Positions 1 through 10,734 are shown, numbered from the stretch's first letter. The stretch: DNA of 64,000 nucleotides from Obelidium mucronatum (GCA_025765595.1 JAIVFH010000012.1:428194-492193), one strand, 5' to 3'. Notes: a model not told the origin generated them from the letters alone. A program made the numbers and translations.

Positions 1-147
1 CAGCCAGGCACTACAGCCAGTTCGCAATAGCAGCCGCACATGTGGGCGAGGGGCAGAACCCGATCACCACAGCCCACGAATGGCTCACGAATATCATCCT
101 CCCGGGAGCGTCGGTCCTCACATTACTGAACCTAGTGATTTTATTGG
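1..147 (+). mobile_element. 3' end of a YR retroelement (YR0), truncated by window edge
   Basis: The plus strand encodes the C-terminal tail of a tyrosine recombinase, including the nucleophile-region motif HYSQFAIAAA. It closely matches the minus-strand tail of YR2 (4145-4640: HYSQFAIAAAQVGNGQN). The shared 3' sequence around CATTACTGAACCTAGTGATTTTAT (108-131) reappears inverted at 4073-4096. Only the last 40-45 codons are inside the window, so completeness cannot be judged. It lies in opposite orientation to YR2, 4 kb away. Confidence 0.75.
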
Positions 148-849
148 TATAAAAACGCGATGCAATTTTACAAATTCCACCAGACTAGAGCACTTGAGAC
201 CCAATGCAGTGGTATTCTCCCTTCCATAGTAAACCACTTCAAAGTCAGTAGCAGGAGATGACAAGTCCAGGTCCTTGACACATCTCTGTAAACTTGGAAA
301 AAGCTTTGTGAGGAAGCCTCGGCCATCACAGCACTTGTCTGAGTAAATAATCTGGGAACGCTTGCCACCAGAAGCATCTTTAAGGGATCTTTGGCAACAG
401 AATGACCAGTAGATGGCAACAAGTGAACGGAGTTCTCCATTATCTTTTCATTGATTAAATACACATTCAATTGGGCGCTGGCCATTCTGGTGTGGCAACA
501 CATGGCAAACTTTCATTGAATAAATACACATTCAATCGGGTGCTGGTCATTCTGGCTTGGCAACCCATGGCAAACTCAAAAGGTGTGGTTGATTGCATAA
601 ATTTGGGAGGAAACTCTTCTTTGGATCTCTCTATCCATATAGCACCAAAAAGATTTTTGCAGTTGCACAAACGTCTTCAAGAGCCATGCTTCACACATTA
701 CCCCCATAGTAAGGATCAAAAAAGTCAGCAGAAAAAGCAAACCAACACCAAATTCAACAGAATGTGCTGGATTGATACTTTTGACCATATCATCGGGAAG
801 ATAACCGTTTATTTTATCCCTTGGTCTCCCTTCCTGAAACCATCAACTT
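148..849. other. No recognisable gene; decayed sequence with a short tandem repeat
   Basis: Several short ORFs occur on both strands but none resembles a known family and none shows a consistent splice pattern. The right part may be the decayed 5' region of the hAT relic that becomes recognisable near 850. Apart from the 65-bp tandem repeat nothing structured was found. Confidence 0.5.
446..575. repeat. Two 65-bp tandem repeat units
   Basis: Units 446-510 and 511-575 both begin TTTCATTGA(T/A)TAAATACAC and both contain GGGYGCTGGYCATTCTGG and ATGGCAAACT. They differ by scattered substitutions, so the duplication is not recent. There is no third unit. Confidence 0.85.
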
Positions 850-911
850 GACCAATGCTCGTTTCATGACACTGCGCACTGTCATCTGCAACAAATTTGC
901 ATTTCGATTTG

Positions 912-931
912 TAACCCTAACCCTAACCCTA
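912..931. repeat. Interstitial telomere-type repeat (CCCTAA)3
   Basis: The 20 bases TAACCCTAACCCTAACCCTA sit inside the hAT1 coding relic, replacing roughly 15 nt that the intact copies have between the FRYVE codons and the following ATGCAG. It is far too short to be a telomere. Confidence 0.85.
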
Positions 932-1686
932 CTGTGCAGTAATGGGCTACTTTTTTTTGTCCAACCGCTATATCTTTGATTGAAACTGCAACGACGTCCT
1001 TCTGCAAACCTATCAAGCCTGCTATGCTGCTTTAAAAGTTTGTAGTTTTTAATATTTTTCTGTGTTTAGCTGATTTCTTGTTCTTTTTTAGCTCTATTTT
1101 GTGTCGGTGAACTCAAAGGTTGCAGTATCTGGAGACGTATGGACAGAGTTCATGAAGTTAGCCTTTTTTGGGCTGCAAGCAAACTGGATAGATCTTGGAT
1201 TTAACTATCATTCAATAACTATTGGCTTTATTCCACTACAAGGATTGCACAGGTTTTTGCGTTTGTCTTCTTTGTTGTTTCCATGATTCAGAATTATTAA
1301 TACTGCCTTTCCAGTGGGTTCAATCCAGCTCATTCATAAGTTCGAAAGTTGATGGAAATGGACCTGCTTTTAAAACTCCATTCAGTCACTCTTGACAATG
1401 CTTCTTCCAACGACAGCATGGTGCATTTCATTTGAGATCTCATAAGTACATGGAGATCTATTCCTGGTCGTGCTCGTTTTGTGTCTGAAGAAATAGGTTT
1501 TTTTTGTCCTATTTATTTTACGTACTATTTTTTTTTACCTAATATTTTTTGGTCAGATAAAGATGCCAAAGCACATGACCACATTTGTTGCTTTGCTCAC
1601 ATCCTCAACTTGGCAGTTTGCGATGGGATCAGTGGTCTCTGTGGTTATTCTGATGCAATTGGAAATGAGGAGGGTGATGCTGACAA

Positions 1687-2153
1687 TATTAGAACCAGAT
1701 AGTCAATAAAGGACTTAAGGGTTCTTGAAGGCACGAGGGCTTAGGGGGCACAAGGGCGTGACCAATAACGGCTTGAGATCACAAGAGACGGAATTGAAGA
1801 GTTACAAAACTGAAGACTAACACAGAATGTATTGAAACTGAACTAAAACTCAGAGCAGAAAGCTTGCTATTTATGCAAGTTCTGGAATTACAAATAACAA
1901 AAGTTCAAAACAGAAAACAAACTGAAAATCAAACAGAAATTGTGATAGCAAGAGTGATAGGACAATAATGTGTGAAATCAAGAATGATATCACAAAATGA
2001 AACTGAAAAGAATGATATAATGACAAATGAAAGATGACAAAAACAAAAATAGAAACTTAAAGTAAAATGTTACTAGCGGGGATTAAACCTGGGCTTCCAT
2101 CGTGCGAGTCGCGTGTAATAACCACTTTGCTATAAGACGGGTAATTTCTAACA
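1687..2153 (-). mobile_element. Solo LTR of the gypsy family
   Basis: The reverse complement matches the 3' LTR of gypsy C (40468-40958) along its length, with the end TTCTAACA intact and the other end TATTAGAA (canonical TGTTAGAA). It interrupts hAT1 coding sequence between GCTGACAA and GACGATGC, with flanks GACAA and GACGA consistent with a 5-bp target duplication carrying one change. No internal retroelement sequence remains, so this is the usual product of LTR-LTR recombination. Confidence 0.85.
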
Positions 2154-3549
2154 GACGATGCAGACATTGACAAAGCGGCAGCAGATACTGAAGAAGCAGA
2201 TTCATTGGGATGTTATTGATGCTGCCGAAGATGGAAAGAATGTAAGTTTCTCAGGTTTTGATAGCTGTCATTGATATTGGCTCTTTCTAGTTTGATCCTG
2301 AGACCCTCTGCATCATTGAGACTTTGGCAAGGGCTGTTTCCTTGGATGATTCTGGAGACATTATCAAGTCTCTGACAGCCACCCAGTCTCTTTGTCCTGA
2401 TGACTTACGAAGACTTGTGAAGAAGGTACGTTTTCCAAATTGGCGTATTTTTGTTTGTGAACTAAGATAAGATCTTGTAGGCCCAAGCCATTGCTCGAAT
2501 GCTAGCAAACAGTCCTGCCTTGCGGAAACGTCTTGAAGACCAGTGCTTGGATGCCAATTTGTGCTTGCAAGACCCTCTGGAACTCAATCTATGAAATGAT
2601 TGACCTTCTTGTTCAGATTTGGGACCCATTGAATGTTGTGATGGCAACAGTTTCCCCAAGGAAGCAAGAAAGATATTGTCTTACTTTCAGTTGAGATGAA
2701 AACATGGCCTTCAGAGACATAGACCTCCACTTTAAGGAATTAAAGCAGTTTCTGCAGCCCTTCTACGACGCAACCAAACGACTCTCCATAGGGAACAAAC
2801 CTACAGTACACATTGTTCTCCCGTTGCTTGTTAGTCTGCGTTCAGCCTTGAAGAGATTTTCTAATGGTTTCTACTCATACTATCTCAAAAATGGCGTTTT
2901 ACGTTCATTGGCGAATTTGGAGAAATATGCTTTTGAGATATCTGCTTCTGACGCATACATAATTCCGACAGGTCTGTTTCTTCTGTTGGTTTTTTGTTTT
3001 TCATTCATATTTGTTTCCAGTGTTGGATCCCTGCGGCAAGTTACATTTCTTCAACAACAACCCATATGTTTCACAAAGCCATGTTGAGGCTTGTTTCAGA
3101 GCTGTATATTATGGATATTTCACCAAGTATGGAACCCAAGAGGATTCCGGTACCAGTTCAACAGTTGCAACTGGCACCAATGTTGATCCCCTATTTCCGA
3201 CTGGTTAGCAATGCAGACTTCCCAAACCCCTGTTCTGCAATGTGACAAGTACCTCAATGACCAGTTGGAGCCAACAGCTGAGCGTGCAAGCTTGTCATTC
3301 TGCCTGCTCAAATATTGGAGGGAACCAAAGGCATGGCCTATTTTGCAGCGCATGGTTCGAGACTACTATGCAGCACCAGGAGCAAGTGTTGATGTTGAAC
3401 ACATGTTTTCAGTCAGCGGAAGAATGTGTTCTAAACTAAGAACTTGTCTGAAAGGAAGAACTGTAGAGATGGCACAGTGCCTCAAAGATTGGTACAGGAA
3501 TGTAGTATTTAATAAGGGAGATTCCGAGGAATATATCTTTCATTTTTAG

Positions 3550-4032
3550 TTCTTCACTTTTTTTTCTTTGGTTTTTCTTTGGTGACAGGACTTGTGAGTC
3601 TTTGGTTTGGCATTTATTCTTAATTAAAATTGTGATTTTCATTTCTGCTTTACAGTCTTTCATGTCTTTCACTTAGCTCCCTGTTTTTAGGGCCTTACAA
3701 CCTTTAACTCCTATCCCCCAATTTGCTTCCTTGAACTCTCAAGGTCCCCACACTCCAGTACTTCAAAGCTCCAACCTCCCAGCAGATATACATACTACCA
3801 GGAAGATCCAACAAGCTGTTGCTTCCAACTACCAAACACCGTCCCAAGTTACTTCACAAGTGATGGAAAAACTGGATCTGGCAGACCGCCGCGCCTTCAA
3901 AACTCCACATACATTCAATGCTGCATTCAGATGTTCCTCGACTCAGCCTTGTGGCTCTGGTGGCAGTGATTCCCTTCAAGAAGCATATGAGAATGCTGTT
4001 TGAGCCACAGAAGTCCACAATTTCTGGGGTTT
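3550..4032. other. No recognised gene between hAT1 and YR2
   Basis: T-rich sequence directly follows the hAT1 stop. An open frame of 90 codons on the plus strand (3731-4003) has ordinary composition but no recognisable domain or flanking splice signals. It may be part of an unidentified element or chance. Confidence 0.4.
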
Positions 4033-4065
4033 TGTTAGGAATCACCTGTCTTATAGGGATATTTT
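4033..4065 (+). mobile_element. 33-bp fragment of a gypsy LTR 5' end
   Basis: TGTTAGGAATCACCTGTC and the following TTATAGGGATATTT match the first bases of the gypsy C LTR (TGTTAGAAATCACCCGTC at 40468). The match stops where YR2 3' sequence begins, so this is a truncated LTR scrap. Confidence 0.7.
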
Positions 4066-4084
4066 ACTGATAAAATCACTAGGT

Positions 4085-4141
4085 TCAGTAATGTGAGAAC
4101 CGACGCTCTGGGTTGGAGCCCTTACTAAAGGACATTACTGA
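4085..4141. repeat. 3'-terminal hairpin of YR2
   Basis: TTCAGTAATG (4085-4094) and CATTACTGAA (4132-4141) form a perfect 10-bp inverted repeat around a 37-nt loop, just downstream of the recombinase on the minus strand. YR1 has the equivalent hairpin at 21054-21117. Confidence 0.7.
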
Positions 4142-4144
4142 ATT

Positions 4145-4688
4145 GGGGTTTTATTGGTGTTTGGTATTAGTGGAAGTACAAATACTGCGCAATATTAGTG
4201 AGCCACTTGTGTGTGGTGGTGACCAGGTTTTGACCGTTGCCTACTTGTGCGGCTGCTATGGCAAACTGGCTGTAGTGTCTGGCGGAATTAGCTGTGTGCC
4301 ATTTGCCTGCTACCATGATTACCACATCGCTCTCCCGTTCGAGGGCGGCGCAGATGGCGTTTTCTATGCGGAAGCCGTAGAGGGTTTCGCCATTGAACAT
4401 GTCGAGTTCCTTGAGACAGTTTTCAAACTCCCGGACAAACACATCTGAGTCTGCGTGTGGGTGCGGGTTTGCAGGTCCGTGACGTAGGTTGAAGAACACG
4501 AACAGTCGGCCAAAGGCCAGGGTCGCGTCGCAAAGGGCGCAGTCCCTGGTGTCCAGGCAAAGGGTGTCCAGGCAGTCTGGGTCTTGGATAGTGAATTGGT
4601 TGGGGGTTCTCACCACCGCCATCTTACCGTTGGTCATCATGATCAGGATGCCGGATTGATCTGGAAGCCAGAGGAAGCACGAAGTGCG
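4145..4688 (-). pseudogene. YR2 tyrosine recombinase, C-terminal part
   Basis: Encodes the C-terminal half of a tyrosine recombinase: LPDQSGILIMM, the box II region TLYGFRIENAI (Tyr where most tyrosine recombinases have His, then Arg three residues on), and WHTANSARHYSQF with the probable nucleophile Tyr. The order matches YR1 (LYGIRIANAL, GGWTTEASAELYTKF). The N-terminal part lies beyond the LINE, at 8821-9490. Tyrosine recombinases integrate the circular DNA of such retroelements. The split and the frameshifts make it inactive. Confidence 0.85.
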
Positions 4689-4705
4689 ATACTAAAAAAA
4701 GCCAA

Positions 4706-5320
4706 GTGGAGGAAATAGTGCAAAAAGCAGTACTCAAGGCACTTGGAATGAAAGACAAAGACGACGTCCCCAGACCGGGAGAGGAAACCAAAGGCTTCAG
4801 AAGATGGAGCGAATACGTAGACGACGACATGTATACGTACGGTAAGCGCCTCGACGAACTTGAAAAGGAGGCCGACAACCGAAGACATGAGAACTACAAC
4901 CTTGACGCCGCAATCCACGGAGACAGAGAGCACAAAGGACTCATGGATAGACTGGAAGACGTGGAGGAAGCGGTCTTCTGCAAAAATGAAACCCTGGACA
5001 AAGACGAGGAAATGGATAATAGTGACAATAACAATGATGACAATTTGGACAACAGCAGCAGCAACCACAATGGAGACGGTAGCGAAAACAAAGACGAAGA
5101 AAAACCAACAGCCCACACCGAGCTCAACGAAGACACAGCCAAAAATGAGGACACTTAAACCAACAGCAAGAACGAGGGAAGCAACAACGGAAACACAAAC
5201 GAAACCTCTGGAGGAAGCGTGACCCCGGTCCCTACATCGAAAAAGAGAGCTGGAGACACTGGGAACAAAAAGGAAGGAAGAAAAAGAAATGCCCTGAAAC
5301 GGGCCGAAGAGGCAGAGTAA
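4706..5320 (+). pseudogene. LINE ORF1-like frame with one internal stop
   Basis: One frame of about 205 codons, A-rich like ORF2, interrupted by TAA at 5156-5158 and ending with TAA at 5318-5320. No ATG is visible at the left end; the frame opens near a GTG at 4706. The predicted protein is strongly charged: acidic and Asn-rich in the middle (EEMDNSDNNNDDN), basic at the end (KKEGRKRNALKRAEEAE). No RRM or zinc knuckle is visible. Assignment as ORF1 rests on position and codon bias only. The long minus-strand open frame here is its shadow. Confidence 0.5.
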
Positions 5321-6300
5321 TGACACCAACAAAACCCAGTTTGAGTTGGTGATGCCGTCAAGAGGGGTATTTTCGAAGCAGGCTTTTCCATCCCTCCTAC
5401 CACTTGAATAGCTGCTTCTCTTGAACCATATTGTCGTTCCAAAGATAGATCCAGCCCTTTTGGCTGTTGTTTTGGGATAAGATTCAGAATGCCCAAGCTT
5501 GTAGGAGATGCTTGGACTAAAGTAGAGCCAAGCACTTGGAGTCGCACTGGTACATTTGAGCTGTTTTGCTTGCCTACACAATATTGTCAACAATAAGTAT
5601 ATGCACAGGAAAGAGTGAAGGATAAACTGTAATATACCTTTTTGTTCGTGTGTCTGGCCGGGCAGCTGCGAAACTTTTTTTACCAAGTGACGCTTAAAAG
5701 GAGGGATATTTTCTGCAGATGTGGTTAGTGTGGTTATGAGTGAATGGTTCAACTCAGTAAATTGGTTTACCATCTGGTTGTTGGTTTTGACCCAATGATT
5801 CTAATCCCAATTGCTCCAGTTCGTCCTTGTCCCAAAGATTGGCAGTTGAGTGGGGATTCAAAGCTGCAGAAACTGGGTAGTGTACGATAGCGGCAGCCAT
5901 TATTGTCGGGACACGAAGAAGGAGCGGAGATGCTTGTCTTGCTAACGATGCATTTGAGGGATGGAACATCTATGGCTTTTGCTTTCTCAGAGTTTCTAGA
6001 TCCCGGACTTTGGTGTGCTGCACTGGAGTTGAGTAGCCTGGATTCAGGGAATTTTGCTGCTGTGGTAGCATCACTGGAATTGTTTTTGGATAATATTTAA
6101 TTGGGGTGGAAATAAGAAACACGTTCCGGTACTAACCCTAGTTTTGGAAGGCAAGTGACCTGAAGCACCTCATCAGGTGACATCAGATTATTCACCTTCT
6201 TTGGCAATAAATAACCCGGTAAAACCGGTGAATCCCGGTAGAAAACCGGTAACCTGTATAGATTCCCTGGTCAAGTAGCCAAAAGCACACTTATAAAAGG
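5321..6300. other. Non-coding segment inside the LINE; source unknown
   Basis: Composition changes abruptly from A-rich LINE coding to balanced sequence. Short ORFs occur on both strands (minus 5754-5969, plus 5903-6100), none recognisable. Near its right end are four CCGGT motifs (6215-6250). It sits where endonuclease and reverse transcriptase should be, so it may be an insertion plus deletion. Confidence 0.45.
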
Positions 6301-6304
6301 TAAG

Positions 6305-8578
6305 ATGACATACACACTCAAACACCTGAGAGAAGTTTCCTTGGAGGGATGTCATGAGATCAACCCCCGTGGCAACTGGGACGCAAACAAAATCCACGTG
6401 GCAACATGCTGGGAAAACGAATGCCCACAAGGCCAAAAGAGCTCCTGCACAGTGGAATGGTGTGGTGAAAACAACTCTGAACATCCATCCACCAAGAAAA
6501 ACCTATCATGGAAAGCCTGGGATTATGGCAACAGCATTGAAGATGGAATGAAAAGAGCTAAGAAATACTTCACATGCAAAGACAAACACACACTTGAGGC
6601 AATTGGAACAAGAATTGAAAACACACAAACATATGATGCCATTTACACAGATGGATCACTTAAGACCATTGATGGAGTTCCTAGTATTGCAGGAATAGTC
6701 TACGTGAGGGAAGGAGCCAGCAACGGCAGACAAGCCAACTTCAAACTGGAAGGATGGGCAAACTCAACCAACCCGGAACACATAGCAATGAACGCAGCAC
6801 TCCTAGGATGTGGAAAGCATCAAAACACTATCAACATTGATAACATGGCCGTTATTGGAACATACAAAAGACTAAAAGAACTCAACTTCAACATACACCC
6901 TAGAGAACTGAACAAGAAAGCCAACGTAATGTCAACAGCAATTACCTGCAAAATAATGAAAGAAAGAAGAAGAGAAGGAATAACACAACCTCCAGAAGTC
7001 AAACACGTAAAGGGACACAGTGGAGAAATAGGAAATGAGTAAGCTGACAGGGACGCCAATGGGGGACACACAGCGCCAATGCTCACCCAAAATATGCATG
7101 CACAATCCAACGTTCAATTCATACTCAAAGCAGATGGAAATCTTATTAAAGGAGCATACCGAAACAACCTAAAAGAAATCACAAGGATAGCGGCACACCT
7201 GGAATGGGTCGAGCAACCCAAACACAAACACATCCAAGAGCTCCAAGACAAAATAGACCTAGGACTCACATTCACTGTTGTCCAATGTGGGCACAAAGTA
7301 GCATCACTCTTTACCAGTGAGAAACACAGCCATTACAGAAAATACCTGATTAACTCGATGCATAGACAACTACCAACCCAAAAAGAAATGAGAAGAAGAC
7401 ACCAAGATCTATACCCAGACGGATGCTGCCGGGTATGTCTGTCTGACGAAGAAGAAACCAATGAACACTTATGGAACTGCCCAGCAATGCAAGAAATCAG
7501 GGAGGAACTCATGTCCAACTTCATCAACTCACTGAGTAAAACAATCAATGAGGAATGCCAAAAAGAAGACAAACAAGATCCCCAACAACCAACCAGCATG
7601 GAAGGGGAGATTGAACCAATACTGATTGGGAAAACAGAAAAGGAACACAACCTGACAGAAGAAGAAATTAAACAGAAAATGAACAAGTAGTTTAGAGACT
7701 GGATGGGACAACCAGTGACTCAGCAAACAGATGAAGAAACAGATCTCATAAACAATGAAACAGACAGATTCTCATTTGAACACGTAGCAGGGTATGGACT
7801 AATTCCTAAAGTAAGCCAAGACTGCATTAAAAAATGTGGCGTTCAGAAAACAGAAAGTACCAGAAGAATCATCATCCAGGCATGGAAAGAACTGAGATAC
7901 CAAGTGAAGGAAAAGATATGGAAATACCGAAATGAGAAAACAATTGAATTTGAAATTGCCTGTGGAATCACAGAGAAGGCCAAGAACAAGAGGAAGGAAA
8001 AAACAACCAAAGGACCAAGGAACAAAACAGAAACCAAAGAAACAAGAACAACCAAAAACACGAAAATTAAAAAAGAGACAATATGTCAACTATGCGAAGG
8101 GGCCATGAACCCAACTGGAAACCACAAATGCTCCGGGAGGATGGGAAGGATCAAAAAAGCAATCAAAATCCTCATTGAGGACAGAAAAGGCACCAAAAAA
8201 ATACAACCTGGATGGACAACCACCTCCAGCAAATACATGAGCGCCTACACCAAGAATGAGGAATTTGAATACCAACCTAAGCAAAACCAGGAACTAAGAA
8301 AAGATACAGAAACAAATGAGAAACAGAAGTCAAAAGAAAATATCGACAAAACTAAAGGAGATAAAGAACGAAGCCAAAAAAGGAAATTAGAGGAACTTGA
8401 AGAATACGAGGACCGAGTCTTTAGATACCTGAGAAAAGGAAGGGTCGCCCTGGAAGGGATCAGAGAAGGAATAGAAATGGAAAGGAAGAGACTTGAAATA
8501 CCAGAGAATGAGGAAAACAAAGAAACAACAGCCGTGCAAGAGGGAATGAACCCCAGGGCATGTGCAAGCTGCACCTAG
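6305..8578 (+). pseudogene. LINE ORF2 C-terminal half: RNase H, zinc-knuckle, basic tail
   Basis: A single frame of 757 codons broken by TAA (7040-7042) and TAG (7688-7690). RNase H motifs are clear: YTDGSL (first Asp), an NPEHIAMNAALLG helix with the Glu, NIDNMAVIG (Asp), and HVKGHSGEIGNE followed by the stop and ADRDA. Further on CRVCLSDEEETNEHLWNC is the C-terminal zinc finger typical of many LINEs, then a lysine-rich region with a second Cys/His set (ICQLCEGAMNPTGNHKC). The reverse transcriptase is absent upstream. In an active LINE this protein makes and inserts the cDNA; here it cannot be made whole. Confidence 0.8.
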
Positions 8579-8820
8579 CATCAAGTACCTTAGGGGCAGG
8601 TGCGCCCCCCTAGGAGGAAATCAAGAGCCAAGTCAAAACTGTGGGGATTGAGGAGGATGAAGGGAGGGAGGAAGAGTTTGGGATTGCGGGAGGTCTGCAA
8701 GGGAATAGAGTAAATGGGGCTGGGCCTTGTTAAACCGTTTTAAGAAATTGGAGGGGGATTTACAGTTCGGCAAAGTGTTAATTACAAAATACAGCTCATG
8801 TTATATTTAAAAAAAATAAA

Positions 8821-9490
8821 GCGTAGCCTGACTACGTCGCCTGGGCGCCTGGCATAGGAGCAGGAAGCACCAAAACTGGTGCCAGCGCAAGCGGTCTCAC
8901 GGGGGGAGTCTGTGTTTGACCAACGGGGTCTGATCAGGGTGAAGATGGATCCGAGGTAGTGGGGTGGGATTGGGATGGCCTGGACTGGGGTGACGCTATG
9001 CGTGTCCACCTCTTTGTTGAGTCTTTCAACGTGGTGGCAAACGAGTTGTGCATCGGCGGGGTTGCCTGTGCCGGCGCAGGGGTCCCATGGGCCCGGCAGG
9101 CCTGCTTCGGTCATGCTGGTGCGGAGTTTGCTGGCAGAAGTTTGTATGGACGATGGCGCGGCTTTGATGCGGCAGATGGTGGGGTCGCATTCCTTGTCAA
9201 CTTGGTTTCCGAGGCGGGCCGCGTTTTGTCTGCTGCAGGTGTCACTATTGAGTGCGTCCGTTGAGTTCCTTGGAGATCAGGTAGTTGAGGACGTCGCTGG
9301 GCGTGGCATTGTAGATGGTCGCGCCGTGGGAAGCCATGAAGGACGTGAAGTGGTTGAGTTTGGCAGTGGCGGCTGTGATGGTGGGAAAGGTTGAGTGCAG
9401 GGCTTGTCTGCGGGCGGCGATGTAGGGTTTGTTTACCTCAACAATGGGTGTGTTGCCTACGTCTCTGACAAACCGGGCGTCGCATTGCAT
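8821..9490 (-). pseudogene. YR2 tyrosine recombinase, N-terminal part
   Basis: On the minus strand from 9490: a core-binding-like domain (LNHFTSFMASHGATIYNATP, then DVLNYLISKELNGRTQ), a frameshift, a Cys-containing stretch (CHTCSRQN, KECDPTIC), and the first catalytic Arg region ARRPGDVVRLR that abuts the LINE 3' end at 8821. The layout matches YR1, which has KTQYHRCPH and CNREECPDPRNC at the same place and then GRRPGDIIRL. The rest of the gene lies at 4145-4688. Confidence 0.8.
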
Positions 9491-10038
9491 GCAGAACTGG
9501 GGGCAGCCGATGTCCCCGTCGGGCGCAGAGGGTGGTTCCGCCCTTGGAATGCTGGGTATTGGTGTTAGTGTGTGCCGTTTATTGGATGATAAAACACCAG
9601 AGGTTATGGGGGTTTGGGATGGGGGCTATAGCTTTGATGGGTTTGTGGTATCCTAGGATGGTATTGGTCTGGCCTGTGCGCGCCAAGCGCGTCACGTGGG
9701 CTGCAGCTTGGTGGAGTTGCGGCAACCAGCTTTCCATGATCTCGGGTACCACAATCATGGTGGCTGCCCTCAACTTGATGGCGTACTGGGTGATTGTGGC
9801 AATCATGGCGAAGGGTGGGAAGAAGTACGGTGATTGTGGCAATCATGGCGAAGGGTGGGAAGAAGTAGGCGGTGTCTTCCGATGTTAGGGTTACCGACAG
9901 GATGTTGGTCCCAGCAGCGCCGGGCGTTTCGTAGCGGCTGTAGAAGTGCAGGAGCTTTGTGTTCATGGACAACGCCATGTCACATTGCAGAGGCGGCCGG
10001 TGGACGCTTGGGTGAAGGTCTGGACTTTGGTGAAGGCC

Positions 10039-10734
10039 GGGGATCAATGGCTCAGGTGGTTAAGACCTGATGCCAATGTGCTGCAGTTTCCCGGTTCAAA
10101 CACTGGTGGAACCAAAAATGAAGTTGGTGATAGTTCAGGAGCCCCCAAAGGAGACCTGCACTTCTGGACTACAGAGTAGAGTGGAAGGTGCCCAAGAAAA
10201 AGAGGAAGTAGATGGGAGGTCTACAAGGGGGGTTGGGGTGCAAAGTCACTTGCTGTCCAGAATGTCAGCCGGGCCTAACTATACTTTTCTGAGAAATGGG
10301 CACCCCTGCCCCAATGTGCCGGGGTTTGGGGCAGGGGTCAGCTCAAACCCCGAGAAAACATCTATTAAAAGCCAATTTAGCTGGCAATTTAGTGGAACTT
10401 TCACCACTTACATGGTTTTGGACATCAGATTGGCTCAGTTTGGTAGTTTTTAAATTTATTGTTCAAAATTTTTTCGTTGTTTGGAAAAAAAATAAAGAGA
10501 AAAATTTTTTTTCTGTTTTTATTACCAAAACGCACACAACTCCAGAGGTAAGCCACAGCCCCGGAAGTCGCCCCGCGGGGCGCGGGGAAATCCTGGCACT
10601 GACCCCCAAAGATGCGGGGAAATGCCAGCCCCGACCCCAACCCCACCATTCTCACCTTATGAGAAATTGGGAGGAAGTAGTTGTTCGACAAAGTGTTAAT
10701 TACAAAATACATTCACATCGAAACCAAATAAATA
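10039..10734 (+). mobile_element. tRNA-derived SINE with LINE-like 3' tail
   Basis: Flanked by a 17-bp target duplication, GGACTTTGGTGAAGGCC (10022-10038) and GGACTTCGGTGAAGGCC (10735-10751), 16 of 17 identical. The head carries RNA polymerase III boxes: A-box-like TGGCTCAGGTGG (10047-10058) and B-box-like GGTTCAAAC (about 10092). The tail (10668-10712) matches the 3' end of the LINE at 8735-8796 (AAAGTGTTAATTACAAAATAC). Without the nested MITE (10298-10659 plus one 8-bp duplication) it is about 326 bp. It is inserted in YR2 coding sequence. The structure fits mobilisation by the LINE machinery. Confidence 0.8.
10298..10659. mobile_element. hAT-type MITE nested in the SINE
   Basis: Flanked by the perfect 8-bp duplication TGAGAAAT (10290-10297 and 10660-10667). 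The right end ATTCTCACCTTA is the family inverted repeat (TAAGGTGAGAAC read outward) shared with the MITE at 13515 and with hAT2. The left end begins directly at GGGCACCCCTGCCCC, which in the relatives lies about 16 bases inside, so the left inverted repeat is missing. The interior shares CCCCG-rich ends and the AT-rich AAAACAGAAAAAAAATTTTT core with the other MITE. Confidence 0.8.

Larger units (their letters stand above)
850..3549 (+). pseudogene. Decayed hAT transposase relic (hAT1)
   Basis: Collinear with the better preserved hAT copies at 24518-27726 and 31451-34305. Recognisable blocks in order: ARFMTLRTV (about 855-885), DVWTEFMKLAFFGL (1128-1180), CCFAHILNLAVCDGISGLCG (1588-1645), a block ending PDDLRRLVKK (2285-2426), an all-helical block (2704-2975), and the hAT C-terminal dimerisation domain with SVDVEHMFSVSGRMCSKLRT (3391-3449). 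Intron positions correspond to those of the intact copy. Frameshifts, stops and a solo LTR (1687-2153) break it. Terminal inverted repeats were not found. hAT transposases cut and paste DNA and leave 8-bp duplications; this copy cannot encode a working enzyme. Confidence 0.85.
4689..8820 (+). mobile_element. Non-LTR retrotransposon (LINE) inserted in the YR2 recombinase
   Basis: Contains an ORF1-like frame (4706-5320), a stretch without LINE coding (5321-6300), an ORF2 C-terminal half with RNase H and zinc-knuckle (6305-8578), a 3' UTR and an A-rich tail (8811-8820). Flanks share GCG (left GCGATA, right GCGTAG), so any target duplication is very short or eroded. The endonuclease and reverse-transcriptase part is missing, replaced by the central non-coding segment. 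The 3' end (about 8750-8796, AAAGTGTTAATTACAAAAT) matches the tail of the SINE at 10668-10734. Confidence 0.8.

Noticed and set aside
446..575. A CRISPR-like or satellite array
   Set aside because: Only two imperfect 65-bp units without spacers; the genome is eukaryotic.
4643..5773. Long minus-strand open frame of 376 codons, rich in Phe, Val and Leu
   Set aside because: It is the antisense of the A-rich LINE ORF1 and continues into non-coding sequence; no domain and unnatural composition.
10039..10110. A functional tRNA gene at the SINE head, and likewise at 24083 and 40510
   Set aside because: Acceptor and anticodon stems do not pair properly and the sequences lie inside mobile elements; only promoter boxes are preserved.
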